56,027 bases of DNA from Akkermansiaceae bacterium UBA3385 (lineage in GTDB: Bacteria > Verrucomicrobiota > Verrucomicrobiia > Verrucomicrobiales > Akkermansiaceae). Under the pieces are notes generated by a model, which was given only the letters and a program-made list of their open reading frames with translations, was not told where the DNA came from and made no database searches. Each line of letters begins with the position of its first letter. The stretch's first letter is position 1. Below are positions 33,922-41,878 of this stretch, piece after piece. The stretch spans positions 45,240 through 101,266 of the forward strand of contig DEPT01000011.1 of the NCBI GenBank assembly GCA_002358905.1, in the 5' to 3' direction. Both the position numbers and the translations under genes were made by a program.

Positions 33922-35511
33922 ATGAGAGAGAGTATATTATGCATGTTGGGGGCATTTTTGCTGTGCTGTTGCAGTCCTTCGGATGATGTCGCTCTGCAGA
34001 CGTTTGAGAAGCATAATGAGGACAAGTATCTGGAAAAATGTGAATCCGATATTTGTGACTCTTATTTGGCAATCGTTAATGTTGTCTTGCAAGCAAATAA
34101 AATGTCACCTGAATCCATAGAGCTGAAGAATCAGAAGTTCAAGGAGCGAATCAGTGCGATGTTCCGGCAAAATCGAATTGCTGCAGGGCGTGAACTCAAT
34201 GTATCTCCTGGCCTGATTCAATCAGAGGATTTGCCAGATGAAATGCCCCGTGTTTATAAAATTCAGCTTTTGAGCTCTGAGCATGTCGGTGATACTCAGG
34301 CAAGATACGAGGCGTTGCTGCGGACTATGGAGTCCTGGCATGATGCTCAGAAAGAAATCGTTGATGATTTATGTCGTCAGCTTGTGCCTGAGTATGAATT
34401 TGGCCTCTTGAATAATGACCATTCCTCACCACAGGCTGAAGCGTGGATGAAGTTGCCACGAACACAACGCAAGGCCCGGTTACATGTGGTTGAGTTGATG
34501 AAGGAGTTATTGCAGGAGATTCATTATTATAGAGAGGAATTTCAAAAAATATTCCTGATAGCTCCTTCATATGAGGAGAATCCGTGGGATTATCAGGATC
34601 ATCGGCGGTTTCTCTTGCTCATTCACCTGAATCTTTCGATAGATGAGATGCTGAGTTGGCTCTATACGGAGTTTCACCCCGCTCCTACGTTGGATTATTC
34701 GTTGCCGGAGCATTTAAAACTGTCTCAGTTGGATTTTATCGGGGCTGATTCCATAGATGCCTTTGTGGATAATATTCACCAGTCTTTGCTTCGCTCGTAT
34801 TCTTTTGATGAATCAGATGAATACAAATCCGCAGACGAGGTGCGTAAGGAGGTGGAAATGGAGCTGACCCGTTCCATGCAACTGATGAAGCTTGCTTATA
34901 AGACCCAGTTGAAATTAATTCGTGAAATGATGCCACTACGGTCTTTTTTGGGCAATTTCCCGGAGGAAGAGGTGTGTGATGAATATGACCAGAATGTCCA
35001 GAAAATGGAAAGTATTTTCCTGGATGATATGAATTTTGTCCGTCATTACGCAGACTGGATTCCGACATCGCAAGAAGAAGAAGAAAATGAAGAATTTACC
35101 ATACCTTCGCCGGCTCCGGATCTGGTAACGCCCAGTTTCATGATTGCTACCACATCGTGTGAAGGCTTGTCGCGGGCCATGTATCGCATGGCGGGAGATG
35201 CTCAGCGAGCCCATGTCCGCAAGGTGTTTCACGCTATGTGTGATGAAAGTTATGATATGTCTACCGGGATTGTAGTGCCATCCGGAGACCCGAACGTAGA
35301 GCTTCAGCTGAAGTATATAAAAGCATGCATGGATGATGCAGAGTATGCCTGGGAGCAATACGCCTTGTCTTTACGCGATTTGATAGAACCACATCTTTCT
35401 ATGTACCGCGGTTCCGGCACAGGAAATATAATTTCCGGCTATATGTCAGAGCTGTACGAAAACCATTACAATTTCTACAGCTCGCTGCTGAGAATTTCAG
35501 CAGATAAGTAG
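33922..35511 (+). CDS. Lipoprotein of unknown function (paralogue 2)
   Basis: A 529 aa protein, predicted lipoprotein: MRESILCMLGAFLLCCCSPS with a lipobox at LLCC/C. It is mostly helical and acidic, with no family match known to me. Its C-terminal domain repeats the pattern of the preceding gene: TGIVVPSG, CMDDAEYAWEQYALSL, then SELYENHYNFY, so the two share ancestry despite a length difference. It starts 33 bp after its neighbour, likely one transcript, and shares the terminator at 35524 with convergent gltA. It is somewhat more AT-rich than housekeeping genes nearby. Confidence 0.6.
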   Translation: MRESILCMLGAFLLCCCSPSDDVALQTFEKHNEDKYLEKCESDICDSYLAIVNVVLQANKMSPESIELKNQKFKERISAMFRQNRIAAGRELNVSPGLIQSEDLPDEMPRVYKIQLLSSEHVGDTQARYEALLRTMESWHDAQKEIVDDLCRQLVPEYEFGLLNNDHSSPQAEAWMKLPRTQRKARLHVVELMKELLQEIHYYREEFQKIFLIAPSYEENPWDYQDHRRFLLLIHLNLSIDEMLSWLYTEFHPAPTLDYSLPEHLKLSQLDFIGADSIDAFVDNIHQSLLRSYSFDESDEYKSADEVRKEVEMELTRSMQLMKLAYKTQLKLIREMMPLRSFLGNFPEEEVCDEYDQNVQKMESIFLDDMNFVRHYADWIPTSQEEEENEEFTIPSPAPDLVTPSFMIATTSCEGLSRAMYRMAGDAQRAHVRKVFHAMCDESYDMSTGIVVPSGDPNVELQLKYIKACMDDAEYAWEQYALSLRDLIEPHLSMYRGSGTGNIISGYMSELYENHYNFYSSLLRISADK

Positions 35512-35523
35512 TGGAGAGCTCTT

Positions 35524-35556
35524 AAAAAGCCCCCCGCTTCTTCGCAGAAGCGGGGG
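35524..35556 (-). terminator. Terminator of citrate synthase gene
   Basis: A 10-bp perfect stem (35531-35540 with 35547-35556), 6-nt loop and minus-strand TTTTT (35524-35528). It can also stop the convergent lipoprotein transcript. Confidence 0.88.
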
Positions 35557-35563
35557 TAAAATT

Positions 35564-36712
35564 TCAGCGCATGTCGAGCATGGGCACCAGCAAGGGGTCG
35601 TCCGGGCCCTTGTAGGCTGCCAGTGGTCGGTACAACGTGTTGTCCTCCAGCTGCTCCAGAATCTGGGCTACCCAGCCGGCCACACGGGCAATGGCGAACA
35701 GTGTGGTAAACATGCGGGTCGGAATGCCCAGGCTGTAGTATACCGTGGCGGAGTAGAAGTCCACGTTGGCGTTCAGATTCTTGCGGGAGCGCATAATCTT
35801 TGCAATGCGGTCGCTCATGCGGATCCACTTCGGCTCACCGATTGTCTGGGTGAGACGGATGGCGATGCGGCGCAGAAGCGGGGCGCGGGGGTCCAGCGTG
35901 CGGTACACGCGGTGGCCGATGCCGAAAATCTTTTCTTTGTTGGCCAGCTTGCGGTTGATGTACTCTTCCACATTCTCCTCCTCTCCGATTTCCTTGAGCA
36001 TTTCAATAACGGCTTCGTTGGCACCACCATGCAGCGGACCCTTCAGGGAACCGATGGCGGAGGTAATGGCGGAGTACATGTCGGACAGCGTGGAAGCCGT
36101 CACTCGGGCGGAGAAAGTGGAGGCATTCATGCCGTGGTCGGCGTGCAGAATGTAGGCCACATCCAGAATATGTGCTTCTGCGGGGTCGGGCTCGGTGCCT
36201 TTCAGCAGCCACAGGAAGTGTTCTGCTTCACCCAGGTCAGTGCGAATAGGCGGCAGTTCCAGTCCTTGGCAGATGCGGTAATAGTACGCAGCCATAACCG
36301 GCAGCTTGGCAATGAGGGAAAGACCGATTTCCTTCATCTGGCTGGGGTCCTTTGTGCGGTCATCGTACATGCCGAGCATGGAGACTGCGGTGCGCAGTGC
36401 GCTCATGGGGCGGGCTGTCTTGGTGGCCGTCTTGAAGAAATCGAGAATGGGCTGGGGCAGTTCACGGTCGTTGCGCAGACGCTGCTGCAGACCTTCCAGT
36501 TCCTCGCGGTTGGGAAGGCGCTTGTTCAGGAGCAGGTAAATGATTTCCGTGAAGCTGCAAAGGTCTACAAGGTCTTCAATCTCGTACCCGCAGTACAGGA
36601 GGTGCCCCTCCTCACCGCGTACATCGCTCAGACCGGTTTCAGTTGCGATAACGCCCTTGAGACCCTTGGCATAGATGACGTCTTTCTTCTGCTTTGGCTC
36701 GTTCTCGTTCAT
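35564..36712 (-). CDS. gltA: Citrate synthase
   Basis: Condenses acetyl-CoA and oxaloacetate at the entry of the TCA cycle. Catalytic residues: His in PLHGGANEAV, His in FGIGHRVYRT and Asp in NANVDFYSATVYY; the dimer helix HADHGMNASTFSARV is also clear. At 382 aa it is the short (type I, archaeal/Gram-positive-like) form that includes methylcitrate synthases, so 2-methylcitrate synthase remains possible; no prp genes are nearby. It follows yggL by 64 bp, a gap with a GC hairpin. Confidence 0.9.
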   Translation of the reverse strand: MNENEPKQKKDVIYAKGLKGVIATETGLSDVRGEEGHLLYCGYEIEDLVDLCSFTEIIYLLLNKRLPNREELEGLQQRLRNDRELPQPILDFFKTATKTARPMSALRTAVSMLGMYDDRTKDPSQMKEIGLSLIAKLPVMAAYYYRICQGLELPPIRTDLGEAEHFLWLLKGTEPDPAEAHILDVAYILHADHGMNASTFSARVTASTLSDMYSAITSAIGSLKGPLHGGANEAVIEMLKEIGEEENVEEYINRKLANKEKIFGIGHRVYRTLDPRAPLLRRIAIRLTQTIGEPKWIRMSDRIAKIMRSRKNLNANVDFYSATVYYSLGIPTRMFTTLFAIARVAGWVAQILEQLEDNTLYRPLAAYKGPDDPLLVPMLDMR

Positions 36713-36727
36713 TAGAAAATGGGGTGG

Positions 36728-36750
36728 GGCAGGCTATGAGGCCGCCTGCC
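36728..36750 (-). promoter_or_regulatory. Hairpin between yggL and gltA
   Basis: A 7-bp perfect GC stem (36728-36734 with 36744-36750) with a 9-nt loop, 16 nt before the gltA start. There is no U tract, so it is more likely an mRNA processing or stabilising element than a terminator. Confidence 0.4.
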
Positions 36751-36776
36751 ATGGCCTGTTGATAGGGATATGGCAA

Positions 36777-37103
36777 TCAGCAGCAGGAGTACCAGGCATC
36801 CTGCAGCTCGCCGAAGCTCTTGATTTCCACATCGCTGCGGGCTTCAAGCCAGCTCTTGACAGCAAGACGCTGAGCCTCGCTTGTCTGGGTGGGGTCAACG
36901 GCCTTGGCAATGATGCTGCAGCCGTCGTCCGTGATATTGCCTTCGCAATCAAGGCCATTGGCCTCGATGCAGCCTTCGATGAGGTCGTGCAGGAACTGCT
37001 CGCACTCGGGGGCTGCTACATCGCCCTTGTAATCAAAGGAAAATTCAAAGCAGAGTTCCTTGAACTCACCAACGCGGTATTTCTTGCGGAGTCGCTTCTT
37101 CAT
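36777..37103 (-). CDS. YggL family (DUF469) 50S ribosome-binding protein
   Basis: A 108 aa protein. The N-terminus KKRLRKKYRVGEFKELCFEF matches the YggL family consensus; the remainder has the acidic alpha/beta pattern with several Cys (ELC, ECE, GCI, DCE, DGC and C-terminal SCC). E. coli YggL binds the 50S subunit. Unusually many cysteines for the family. Promoter TTGACA-17-TAGAAT, a near-consensus site, lies 9 nt upstream of the ATG, giving a leader of only 2-3 nt. Probably cotranscribed with gltA. Confidence 0.82.
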   Translation of the reverse strand: MKKRLRKKYRVGEFKELCFEFSFDYKGDVAAPECEQFLHDLIEGCIEANGLDCEGNITDDGCSIIAKAVDPTQTSEAQRLAVKSWLEARSDVEIKSFGELQDAWYSCC

Positions 37104-37112
37104 GGTGCGCTG

Positions 37113-37141
37113 ATTCTACGCGTTCTTAAAGCTCCTGTCAA
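37113..37141 (-). promoter_or_regulatory. yggL promoter, near-consensus
   Basis: TTGACA (37136-37141), 17 bp spacer, TAGAAT (37113-37118), 9 nt to the ATG at 37103. Confidence 0.85.
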
Positions 37142-37166
37142 TTAAAATCCGTATGCTGTCACGGAT
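37141..37166 (-). terminator. Weak terminator after 56-aa lipoprotein gene
   Basis: A 6-bp stem (37147-37152 with 37161-37166), 8-nt loop, followed on the minus strand by TTTTAATT. It overlaps the yggL -35, so termination and the next promoter are interleaved. Confidence 0.45.
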
Positions 37167-37178
37167 GCAGGGGCTTGT

Positions 37179-37349
37179 TTACAACGGTTTCGGGAGGGTA
37201 TAGAACTCTGCAATGTTCGGAGCCATAGGCTGACAGAGAGTTTCCGGAGCAGGCGGAGGAATCGGGACCACTGTCTGCTGTGCAAATTGGTGGCAGGAGC
37301 TGCACAGCACCATCATAAGGCATCCGGTAATGTAGACCTTGCTTTTCAT
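37179..37349 (-). CDS. Small lipoprotein (56 aa)
   Basis: ATG 37349 to TAA 37179. The protein begins MKSKVYITGCLMMVLCSSC, a lipoprotein signal with lipobox LCSSC, followed by a 37-residue Pro/Gln-rich mature tail (VVPIPPPAPE) with one more Cys. No family recognised. It has its own promoter (TTGAAA-17-TAGTAT, 8 nt before the ATG) and a short downstream hairpin, making it a self-contained transcript divergent from rplY. Confidence 0.7.
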   Translation of the reverse strand: MKSKVYITGCLMMVLCSSCHQFAQQTVVPIPPPAPETLCQPMAPNIAEFYTLPKPL

Positions 37350-37357
37350 ACACAGCA

Positions 37358-37386
37358 ATACTAGGTGCTAATCGCTTATTTTTCAA
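37358..37386 (-). promoter_or_regulatory. Promoter of 56-aa lipoprotein gene (leaderless geometry)
   Basis: TTGAAA (37381-37386), 17 bp spacer, TAGTAT (37358-37363), 8 nt to ATG at 37349. Confidence 0.7.
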
Positions 37387-37417
37387 GGAAAATCTGCCCT
37401 GATTGTCTGAATTTTGC

Positions 37418-37445
37418 TTGACTTTTCTGAAATAAAGCGTATTCT
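37418..37445 (+). promoter_or_regulatory. rplY promoter with long leader
   Basis: TTGACT (37418-37423), 16 bp spacer, TATTCT (37440-37445). The predicted start near 37452 leaves a leader of about 110 nt to the ATG at 37563, with a self-complementary CCGACGTCGG and GC-rich pairings; clearly longer than most leaders in this window. Confidence 0.7.
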
Positions 37446-37562
37446 GTGCGTCCACCCTGCTTTCGCTGGCTGGGTGTGTCCCCCGGCGGGTGACGTAAGC
37501 GCACCGACGTCGGAAGAACTCCAAACAAACCACAATTTCAAGACATAGAAAGAATTAGAACT

Positions 37563-38117
37563 ATGACGACATATTCCCTTAAGGCTACCAAGCGTGAAGC
37601 AATCGGTACCGGCAAGCTCAACGCCCTGCGTGCTCAGGGTTACCTTCCCGGCGTGGTGTACGGTTCCGCTGTAGCTGAGAACATCAACGTGCAGCTCAAG
37701 GCTTCTGACGTGCGCGCACTGTTCGCTTCCGTGGACACCGACTCCATCCTCGTGAACCTTGACGTTGACGGTCAGACCATCCTGACCTTGGTGAAGGATG
37801 TTCAGCGTAACTGGCTGACTGACTCAACCAACCATGTTGACTTCTGCGCCGTGACTCCCGACACTGTGGTGAAGACCCGCGTGCAGGTGAAGCTTGTGGG
37901 TACTCCCGTAGGTACCGCCATGGGTGGTGTTGTGCACCAGATTGTGCACGAGATGCCGGTGAAGTGCGCCGTGAAGGACATCCCCTGCTGCATTACTGCC
38001 GATATTTCCGGCGTGGGCATGAAGGAATCCTTCCGTCTTTCCCAGGTTGAGCTTCCCGCTAATGTGAGCACCCCCTTCAACGGTACTGTGGTGCTTGCTT
38101 CCGTGATCAAGCCCTGA
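37563..38117 (+). CDS. rplY: 50S ribosomal protein L25 (CTC family)
   Basis: 5S rRNA-binding ribosomal protein. The N-terminal L25 barrel (KATKREAIGTGKLNALRAQG, LPGVVYG, ILTLVKDVQRN) is followed by the TL5/CTC beta domain (about 95-184: TRVQVKLVGTPVGTAMGG, LPANVSTPF). 184 aa is typical for the two-domain form. No pth gene follows. The long 5' leader could serve autogenous control. A good terminator follows. Confidence 0.95.
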   Translation: MTTYSLKATKREAIGTGKLNALRAQGYLPGVVYGSAVAENINVQLKASDVRALFASVDTDSILVNLDVDGQTILTLVKDVQRNWLTDSTNHVDFCAVTPDTVVKTRVQVKLVGTPVGTAMGGVVHQIVHEMPVKCAVKDIPCCITADISGVGMKESFRLSQVELPANVSTPFNGTVVLASVIKP

Positions 38118-38141
38118 TTCCATTCCAAGGAAACATTTCCG

Positions 38142-38180
38142 GCCGTCTTTCCTGTTGTGGGAAAGACGGCTTCCTTTTTT
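38142..38180 (+). terminator. rplY terminator
   Basis: An 11-bp perfect stem (38142-38152 with 38160-38170), 7-nt loop and a T-rich tract TTCCTTTTTT. Confidence 0.9.
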
Positions 38181-38226
38181 GTTTGTGTTGCATGCTATAT
38201 ATTAGATATCAGGTAATTCTATCTTC

Positions 38227-38255
38227 TTGCGTCTGCTCATTGTTGGTATTATTCT
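38227..38255 (+). promoter_or_regulatory. Promoter of glycosyltransferase pair
   Basis: TTGCGT (38227-38232), 17 bp spacer, TATTCT (38250-38255), 10 nt to ATG 38266. A possible TTG start at 38227 would lie inside the -35 and is therefore disfavoured. Confidence 0.65.
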
Positions 38256-38265
38256 GTGCCGTGAG

Positions 38266-39249
38266 ATGCAAGAACTACCCTACGATCTTACTATTGTAAC
38301 AGTCTGCCGTAATGCTATATCATTACTGCCTCGTTGTATTTCTTCCGTTCAGCCAGTGTATCAATCCGCACTCCGGGTGGAACACCTTCTGGTAGACGGA
38401 GCTTCGACAGATGGCTCAGCTTCGTATCTCTGGTGTCAGCAGCAAGCCGGGAGGATAACTCGATACATCAGTGAACCGGATGCAGGCCTTTACCACGCCA
38501 TGAATAAAGCTATCAATATGGCGAGAGGAAAGGTAGTTGTGTTTATAAACGCGGATGATGAATTCTGTTCCGGCATTGCGGAGATGTGCTGCGCACCGAT
38601 TCTGAGAGGAGAAGCTGCTTACGTTGTTGCTTCGGCCTTGTGTGTGAACGGTAGAAAAACGCGAGTTATGCGGCCGCGAATACAAATGACACTCTGGCGG
38701 CAGCCGTATTGCCACCAGTCTATGTTCTGCAGTCGTGTTTTATTGCAGAAGATGGGCGGTTTTGATGCTGAACGATTCCCCATTGGGGCAGATACGGATC
38801 TGATGCGTCGCTTGTATGTTGCAAAAATTCCGTGTGTAGAGATTCCTGTTATAGCAGCCCGCTTTCACATGGGCGGTGTATCCTCTACTCCCGCTACATA
38901 TAGAGATGTCTATGAATTGCTCTTGAAGTTTGAAGATGCCTGCTGCTCTGAAATCCGTAAGTATCCATCAGTGGCCTGTGAGGTTGTCAAATACATGCGG
39001 CGTTATGCAAACAAGAAGATTATGCTGGAAAATATGCCAGTATTACAGGGCGGTGACGTTCATCGTTTAGTACATTTTGTTCGGGGAATTGGCGATTCGT
39101 TGCCTCCACAACGTCGTATGTTCTTGAAAATGCAGGTATACCTCCAGAGATTATGGTATTTTGTGCTCTCTATGTGTAGTTCTGGGCGTAAAAGTCAGTC
39201 TGCCGACCTGAATAACAAAATCTGCGAATTAATTACTCAGAACCTTTGA
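38266..39249 (+). CDS. GT2-family glycosyltransferase (1)
   Basis: A 327 aa GT-A inverting transferase resembling the WcaA/colanic-acid type. LTIVTVCRNAISLLPRCISS opens the Rossmann-like fold, VDGASTDGS and SEPDAGLYHAMNKAI follow, and FINADDEF holds the DxD-like metal site. The C-terminal 100 aa are basic with hydrophobic patches, likely membrane-associated. Adds a sugar in surface polysaccharide or LPS synthesis. The next gene, 3 bp downstream, is a relative; the two likely act in sequence. More AT-rich than rplY beside it. Confidence 0.88.
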   Translation: MQELPYDLTIVTVCRNAISLLPRCISSVQPVYQSALRVEHLLVDGASTDGSASYLWCQQQAGRITRYISEPDAGLYHAMNKAINMARGKVVVFINADDEFCSGIAEMCCAPILRGEAAYVVASALCVNGRKTRVMRPRIQMTLWRQPYCHQSMFCSRVLLQKMGGFDAERFPIGADTDLMRRLYVAKIPCVEIPVIAARFHMGGVSSTPATYRDVYELLLKFEDACCSEIRKYPSVACEVVKYMRRYANKKIMLENMPVLQGGDVHRLVHFVRGIGDSLPPQRRMFLKMQVYLQRLWYFVLSMCSSGRKSQSADLNNKICELITQNL

Positions 39250-39252
39250 ATC

Positions 39253-40329
39253 ATGATACACGAATCACTGCCTTTAGTTACGGTGGTCACTGTCTGTTTT
39301 AATTTGATTGAACAGCATCGGGACCAGGCTTTTAAGATGTGTCTGAAATCAGTCCATTCACAGGATTATCCGGCCGTGGAACATTTAGTTATCGATGGTA
39401 ATTCAACGGATGGAACCTTGTGTTTGCTGCAACGATATGCCGAGAGGGGATGGATTCGCTTCATTTCAGAGCCGGACAACGGTATTTATGATGCGATGAA
39501 TAAAGGAATCCGGCTTGCGAGAGGAAAATATGTTGCCTTTCTGAACAGTGATGATTTCTGGCACAGAAAAAATGCAGTATCAGTCTCTGTCGCAGCTTTG
39601 GAGCATAGTAATGCAGTGTTTTCCTATGCTCCGAGAACCATTGTCCACGAAGATGGTTCATTTTATTGTACCGAATCTGCTTGTCTTGGTGTTTTTCCCG
39701 GGTTAATGCCATTTTGCCACCAGACTATGTTTACCCGGCGCGATGTGCTGTTAAGGTTTGGTGGTTTTGATTTTGTGCATTATCGCAGCGCTGCAGATTA
39801 CGATTTAGTTTTCCGTTTATTACTTAGTGGAGAACGTGGAGTATATGTTCCAAATAATTTTACTACGTTTCGCCTGGGCGGCTTCTCCGTAACAGGGGAA
39901 ACTCTGTCAATGCGTGAATGCCAGCAGATACGTTCCCGCCTATTGGGGAAAAGGGCAGCACGTCTGCTGGAGCAGGGGAAAATGGATGAGAATCTGATGC
40001 TGCGATTGCAGGAAACAGTGCATCCCAGAGTAGCGCTGGATATTCAGCGGAGTTATGCCTCGCATGAAGGCGGCGTGTACTGGTTACGCCAAGGGCTTGT
40101 ACGCCAGTTTGCCAAACAGGAGAAAATGGTGGTATTGCCCCCCAGTGTCAAGAAAAGTGTGCGCTATTACATCTTTCAATGTATTCCCATTTTGTCTTGC
40201 AAGCTTCGGCCAAGTCGTAAGGATTGGTTCTTATTCCAATTCCTTCCGTTGCTCAGAGAGCGTATCAGAGGAAACGTGGTGAAGTATTATCTGTGTTTCC
40301 TCCTTCCTGTCTTATCACGCAGATATTAG
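39253..40329 (+). CDS. GT2-family glycosyltransferase (2)
   Basis: A 358 aa relative of the preceding enzyme: VTVVTVCFNLI, VIDGNSTDGT, SEPDNGIYDAMNKGIRLARG and FLNSDDFW with the metal-binding Asp-Asp. A YRSAADYDLVFRLL block holds the general base region. The C-terminus (about 300-358) is basic and hydrophobic, suggesting peripheral membrane binding. It is separated by 3 bp from its neighbour and ends 29 bp before the convergent TPR lipoprotein. Donor and acceptor unknown. Confidence 0.88.
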   Translation: MIHESLPLVTVVTVCFNLIEQHRDQAFKMCLKSVHSQDYPAVEHLVIDGNSTDGTLCLLQRYAERGWIRFISEPDNGIYDAMNKGIRLARGKYVAFLNSDDFWHRKNAVSVSVAALEHSNAVFSYAPRTIVHEDGSFYCTESACLGVFPGLMPFCHQTMFTRRDVLLRFGGFDFVHYRSAADYDLVFRLLLSGERGVYVPNNFTTFRLGGFSVTGETLSMRECQQIRSRLLGKRAARLLEQGKMDENLMLRLQETVHPRVALDIQRSYASHEGGVYWLRQGLVRQFAKQEKMVVLPPSVKKSVRYYIFQCIPILSCKLRPSRKDWFLFQFLPLLRERIRGNVVKYYLCFLLPVLSRRY

Positions 40330-40358
40330 AATACGGATTGAGGGCTGGATGTTTAAAA

Positions 40359-41219
40359 TCAGATATTCATCTGAAAGAAAATCTGTGTCCACGGGGTGCT
40401 TTTCGTCTTGTTGTAGGTGGGCAGGGGAATGCTGTTGCTCGGGGTGGTGTTGTTCAGTTGTTGCGCTGCATAGCCGGCGCCCATTTTCATCAACCTGTTT
40501 GTTTCAGACGCCTCTGTATAGCGTGTATCCGGAATCAGCTGGTATGCCTTCTGGAAACAAGTGTCGGCAACGTCGTAGTTTTCCAACTGGCGTTCTATGA
40601 GCCCCCTTAGATAATGAGTCTCGGCATCATGCGGTGTCAGCTGTACGGCCTGTGCTGCAGCTTTGGCTGCGTGTTGCCATATACCAGCCTGGCAGTAAGC
40701 TGTGGCTTCTTTGAAATGTGGATTGTTATCGGGCGGGTATACTTTTTCCGTGAAAATCAGCCGGTGTGGTTGTAAATCTCTGGCAATGTCCTGGCAGAGT
40801 CCTTTGATATCACCGTAAGTGCCATCCGTTGTGATGGTGTATTTGTGCGCGTATCCATAGGCTCCGCCGGAGCTTTTTGTCAAGTAAACCCATGTAGATA
40901 ATTCTGTTTCCTCAAAGGTGTCGTCCTCATCTTTTGCGCTGGCACTGTTGCTCCAGGTGTACTCGCGTACCCGGTCGAGCCGGAGCCGGTAATCGGCGTT
41001 CTCCTTGAGTATGTAGAATCCTCCTTGTTGAAGTTCCTGGGTCAGTTGTTTTCGAACTTTGTTTCCCAAGTGTGATTTAGCCAGTATTTCCAGAGAATCA
41101 CCCTTTTTCAGCCCAACGCGAGAGGGCGCTACGCAGGACATCTGAATCTGCACGCCGCAGGAGCTCAGAAAGCAGGCAAGTATAAAGCATACTGCCGGAT
41201 AGTATGGGCTCTTTGCCAT
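40359..41219 (-). CDS. TPR-containing lipoprotein downstream of ECF sigma factor
   Basis: A 286 aa protein with lipoprotein signal (MAKSPYYPAVCFILACFLSSC, lipobox LSSC). Residues about 30-170 are an alpha/beta region resembling outer-membrane assembly or stress lipoproteins; TPR-like helices occur at about 180-250 (AAKAAAQAVQLTPHDAETHY, NYDVADTCFQKAYQLIPD). It starts 20 bp after the sigma factor gene stop, so it is likely cotranscribed. It takes the usual place of an anti-sigma gene but has no TM helix or zinc-binding anti-sigma motif; it may be an envelope-stress target or sensor. Confidence 0.7.
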   Translation of the reverse strand: MAKSPYYPAVCFILACFLSSCGVQIQMSCVAPSRVGLKKGDSLEILAKSHLGNKVRKQLTQELQQGGFYILKENADYRLRLDRVREYTWSNSASAKDEDDTFEETELSTWVYLTKSSGGAYGYAHKYTITTDGTYGDIKGLCQDIARDLQPHRLIFTEKVYPPDNNPHFKEATAYCQAGIWQHAAKAAAQAVQLTPHDAETHYLRGLIERQLENYDVADTCFQKAYQLIPDTRYTEASETNRLMKMGAGYAAQQLNNTTPSNSIPLPTYNKTKSTPWTQIFFQMNI

Positions 41220-41239
41220 GTCGGGAATACGGCCCTCTA

Positions 41240-41842
41240 TCAGATTTCATCTGCCAGCAAGCCCTGGAGTTGCCGGTGAGCGTAGTGCAGACGGGAGCGC
41301 AGCGTCCCTTCGGAGATATTGATAAGCTTGGCTATCTGTGGGTAGGAAAGTCCTTGGATATCGCAGAGGTTCACCACTTCCTGGTGGGCAGGGGACAACT
41401 GGGAGATAGCGCGTGCCAGCTTGCCACGCAGATCCTTGACTTGCGCTTTGCGGATGGGGTCGGACTCCAGATTACTATCTGCGAGTTCTGCATCTTTTTC
41501 CAGCGGGTTGCCCTTTTCGTCGTTATCCAGACTGAAACTGCGCTCGCGCTTGCGCTTGCGGAGGTAGTTGCGAGCATTATTCAGGGCAATAGAGTACAGC
41601 CATGTGTAGAATGAGCTGTTTCCCTTGAAGTAACGAAGGGAATGGAATGCTTTGAGAAAAGATTCCTGAGCTACATCGTAGGCATCGGCCTCGCTGTTGA
41701 GCATCTGGATGAGCATGGCATTGAGCTTGCGGCTGTGGCGCCGTATCAGCTCATCGTATGCACGAGTCTTTCCAGCAAGAGTGCTCGCTACGAGCTCCTC
41801 ATCGCTCTGGTCTGCATACGAATCTCTGGGGTTTTCCTTCAT
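41240..41842 (-). CDS. ECF sigma factor (RpoE-like)
   Basis: A 200 aa sigma-70 family member with only regions 2 and 4. Region 2: AYDELIRRHSRKL, DAYDVAQESFLKAFHSL, FYTWLYSIALNNARNYLRKR; region 4: LARAISQLSPAHQEVVNLCD and the helix-turn-helix LSYPQIAKLINISEGTLRSRLHYAHRQL. Probably responds to an envelope signal and directs RNA polymerase to a regulon including its lipoprotein neighbour. TATGTT 8 nt before the ATG may be a -10, but the -35 is poor, which would fit self-activation from an unusual promoter. A 13-bp hairpin separates it from purF. Confidence 0.9.
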   Translation of the reverse strand: MKENPRDSYADQSDEELVASTLAGKTRAYDELIRRHSRKLNAMLIQMLNSEADAYDVAQESFLKAFHSLRYFKGNSSFYTWLYSIALNNARNYLRKRKRERSFSLDNDEKGNPLEKDAELADSNLESDPIRKAQVKDLRGKLARAISQLSPAHQEVVNLCDIQGLSYPQIAKLINISEGTLRSRLHYAHRQLQGLLADEI

Positions 41843-41878
41843 TTTGGTAGAACATAGGGTGGTGTTGGGGGAGTCGGT

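Noticed and set aside
38227..38265. TTG start at 38227 for the first GT2 gene
   Set aside because: It coincides with the -35 element, and the conserved glycosyltransferase sequence begins after the ATG at 38266.
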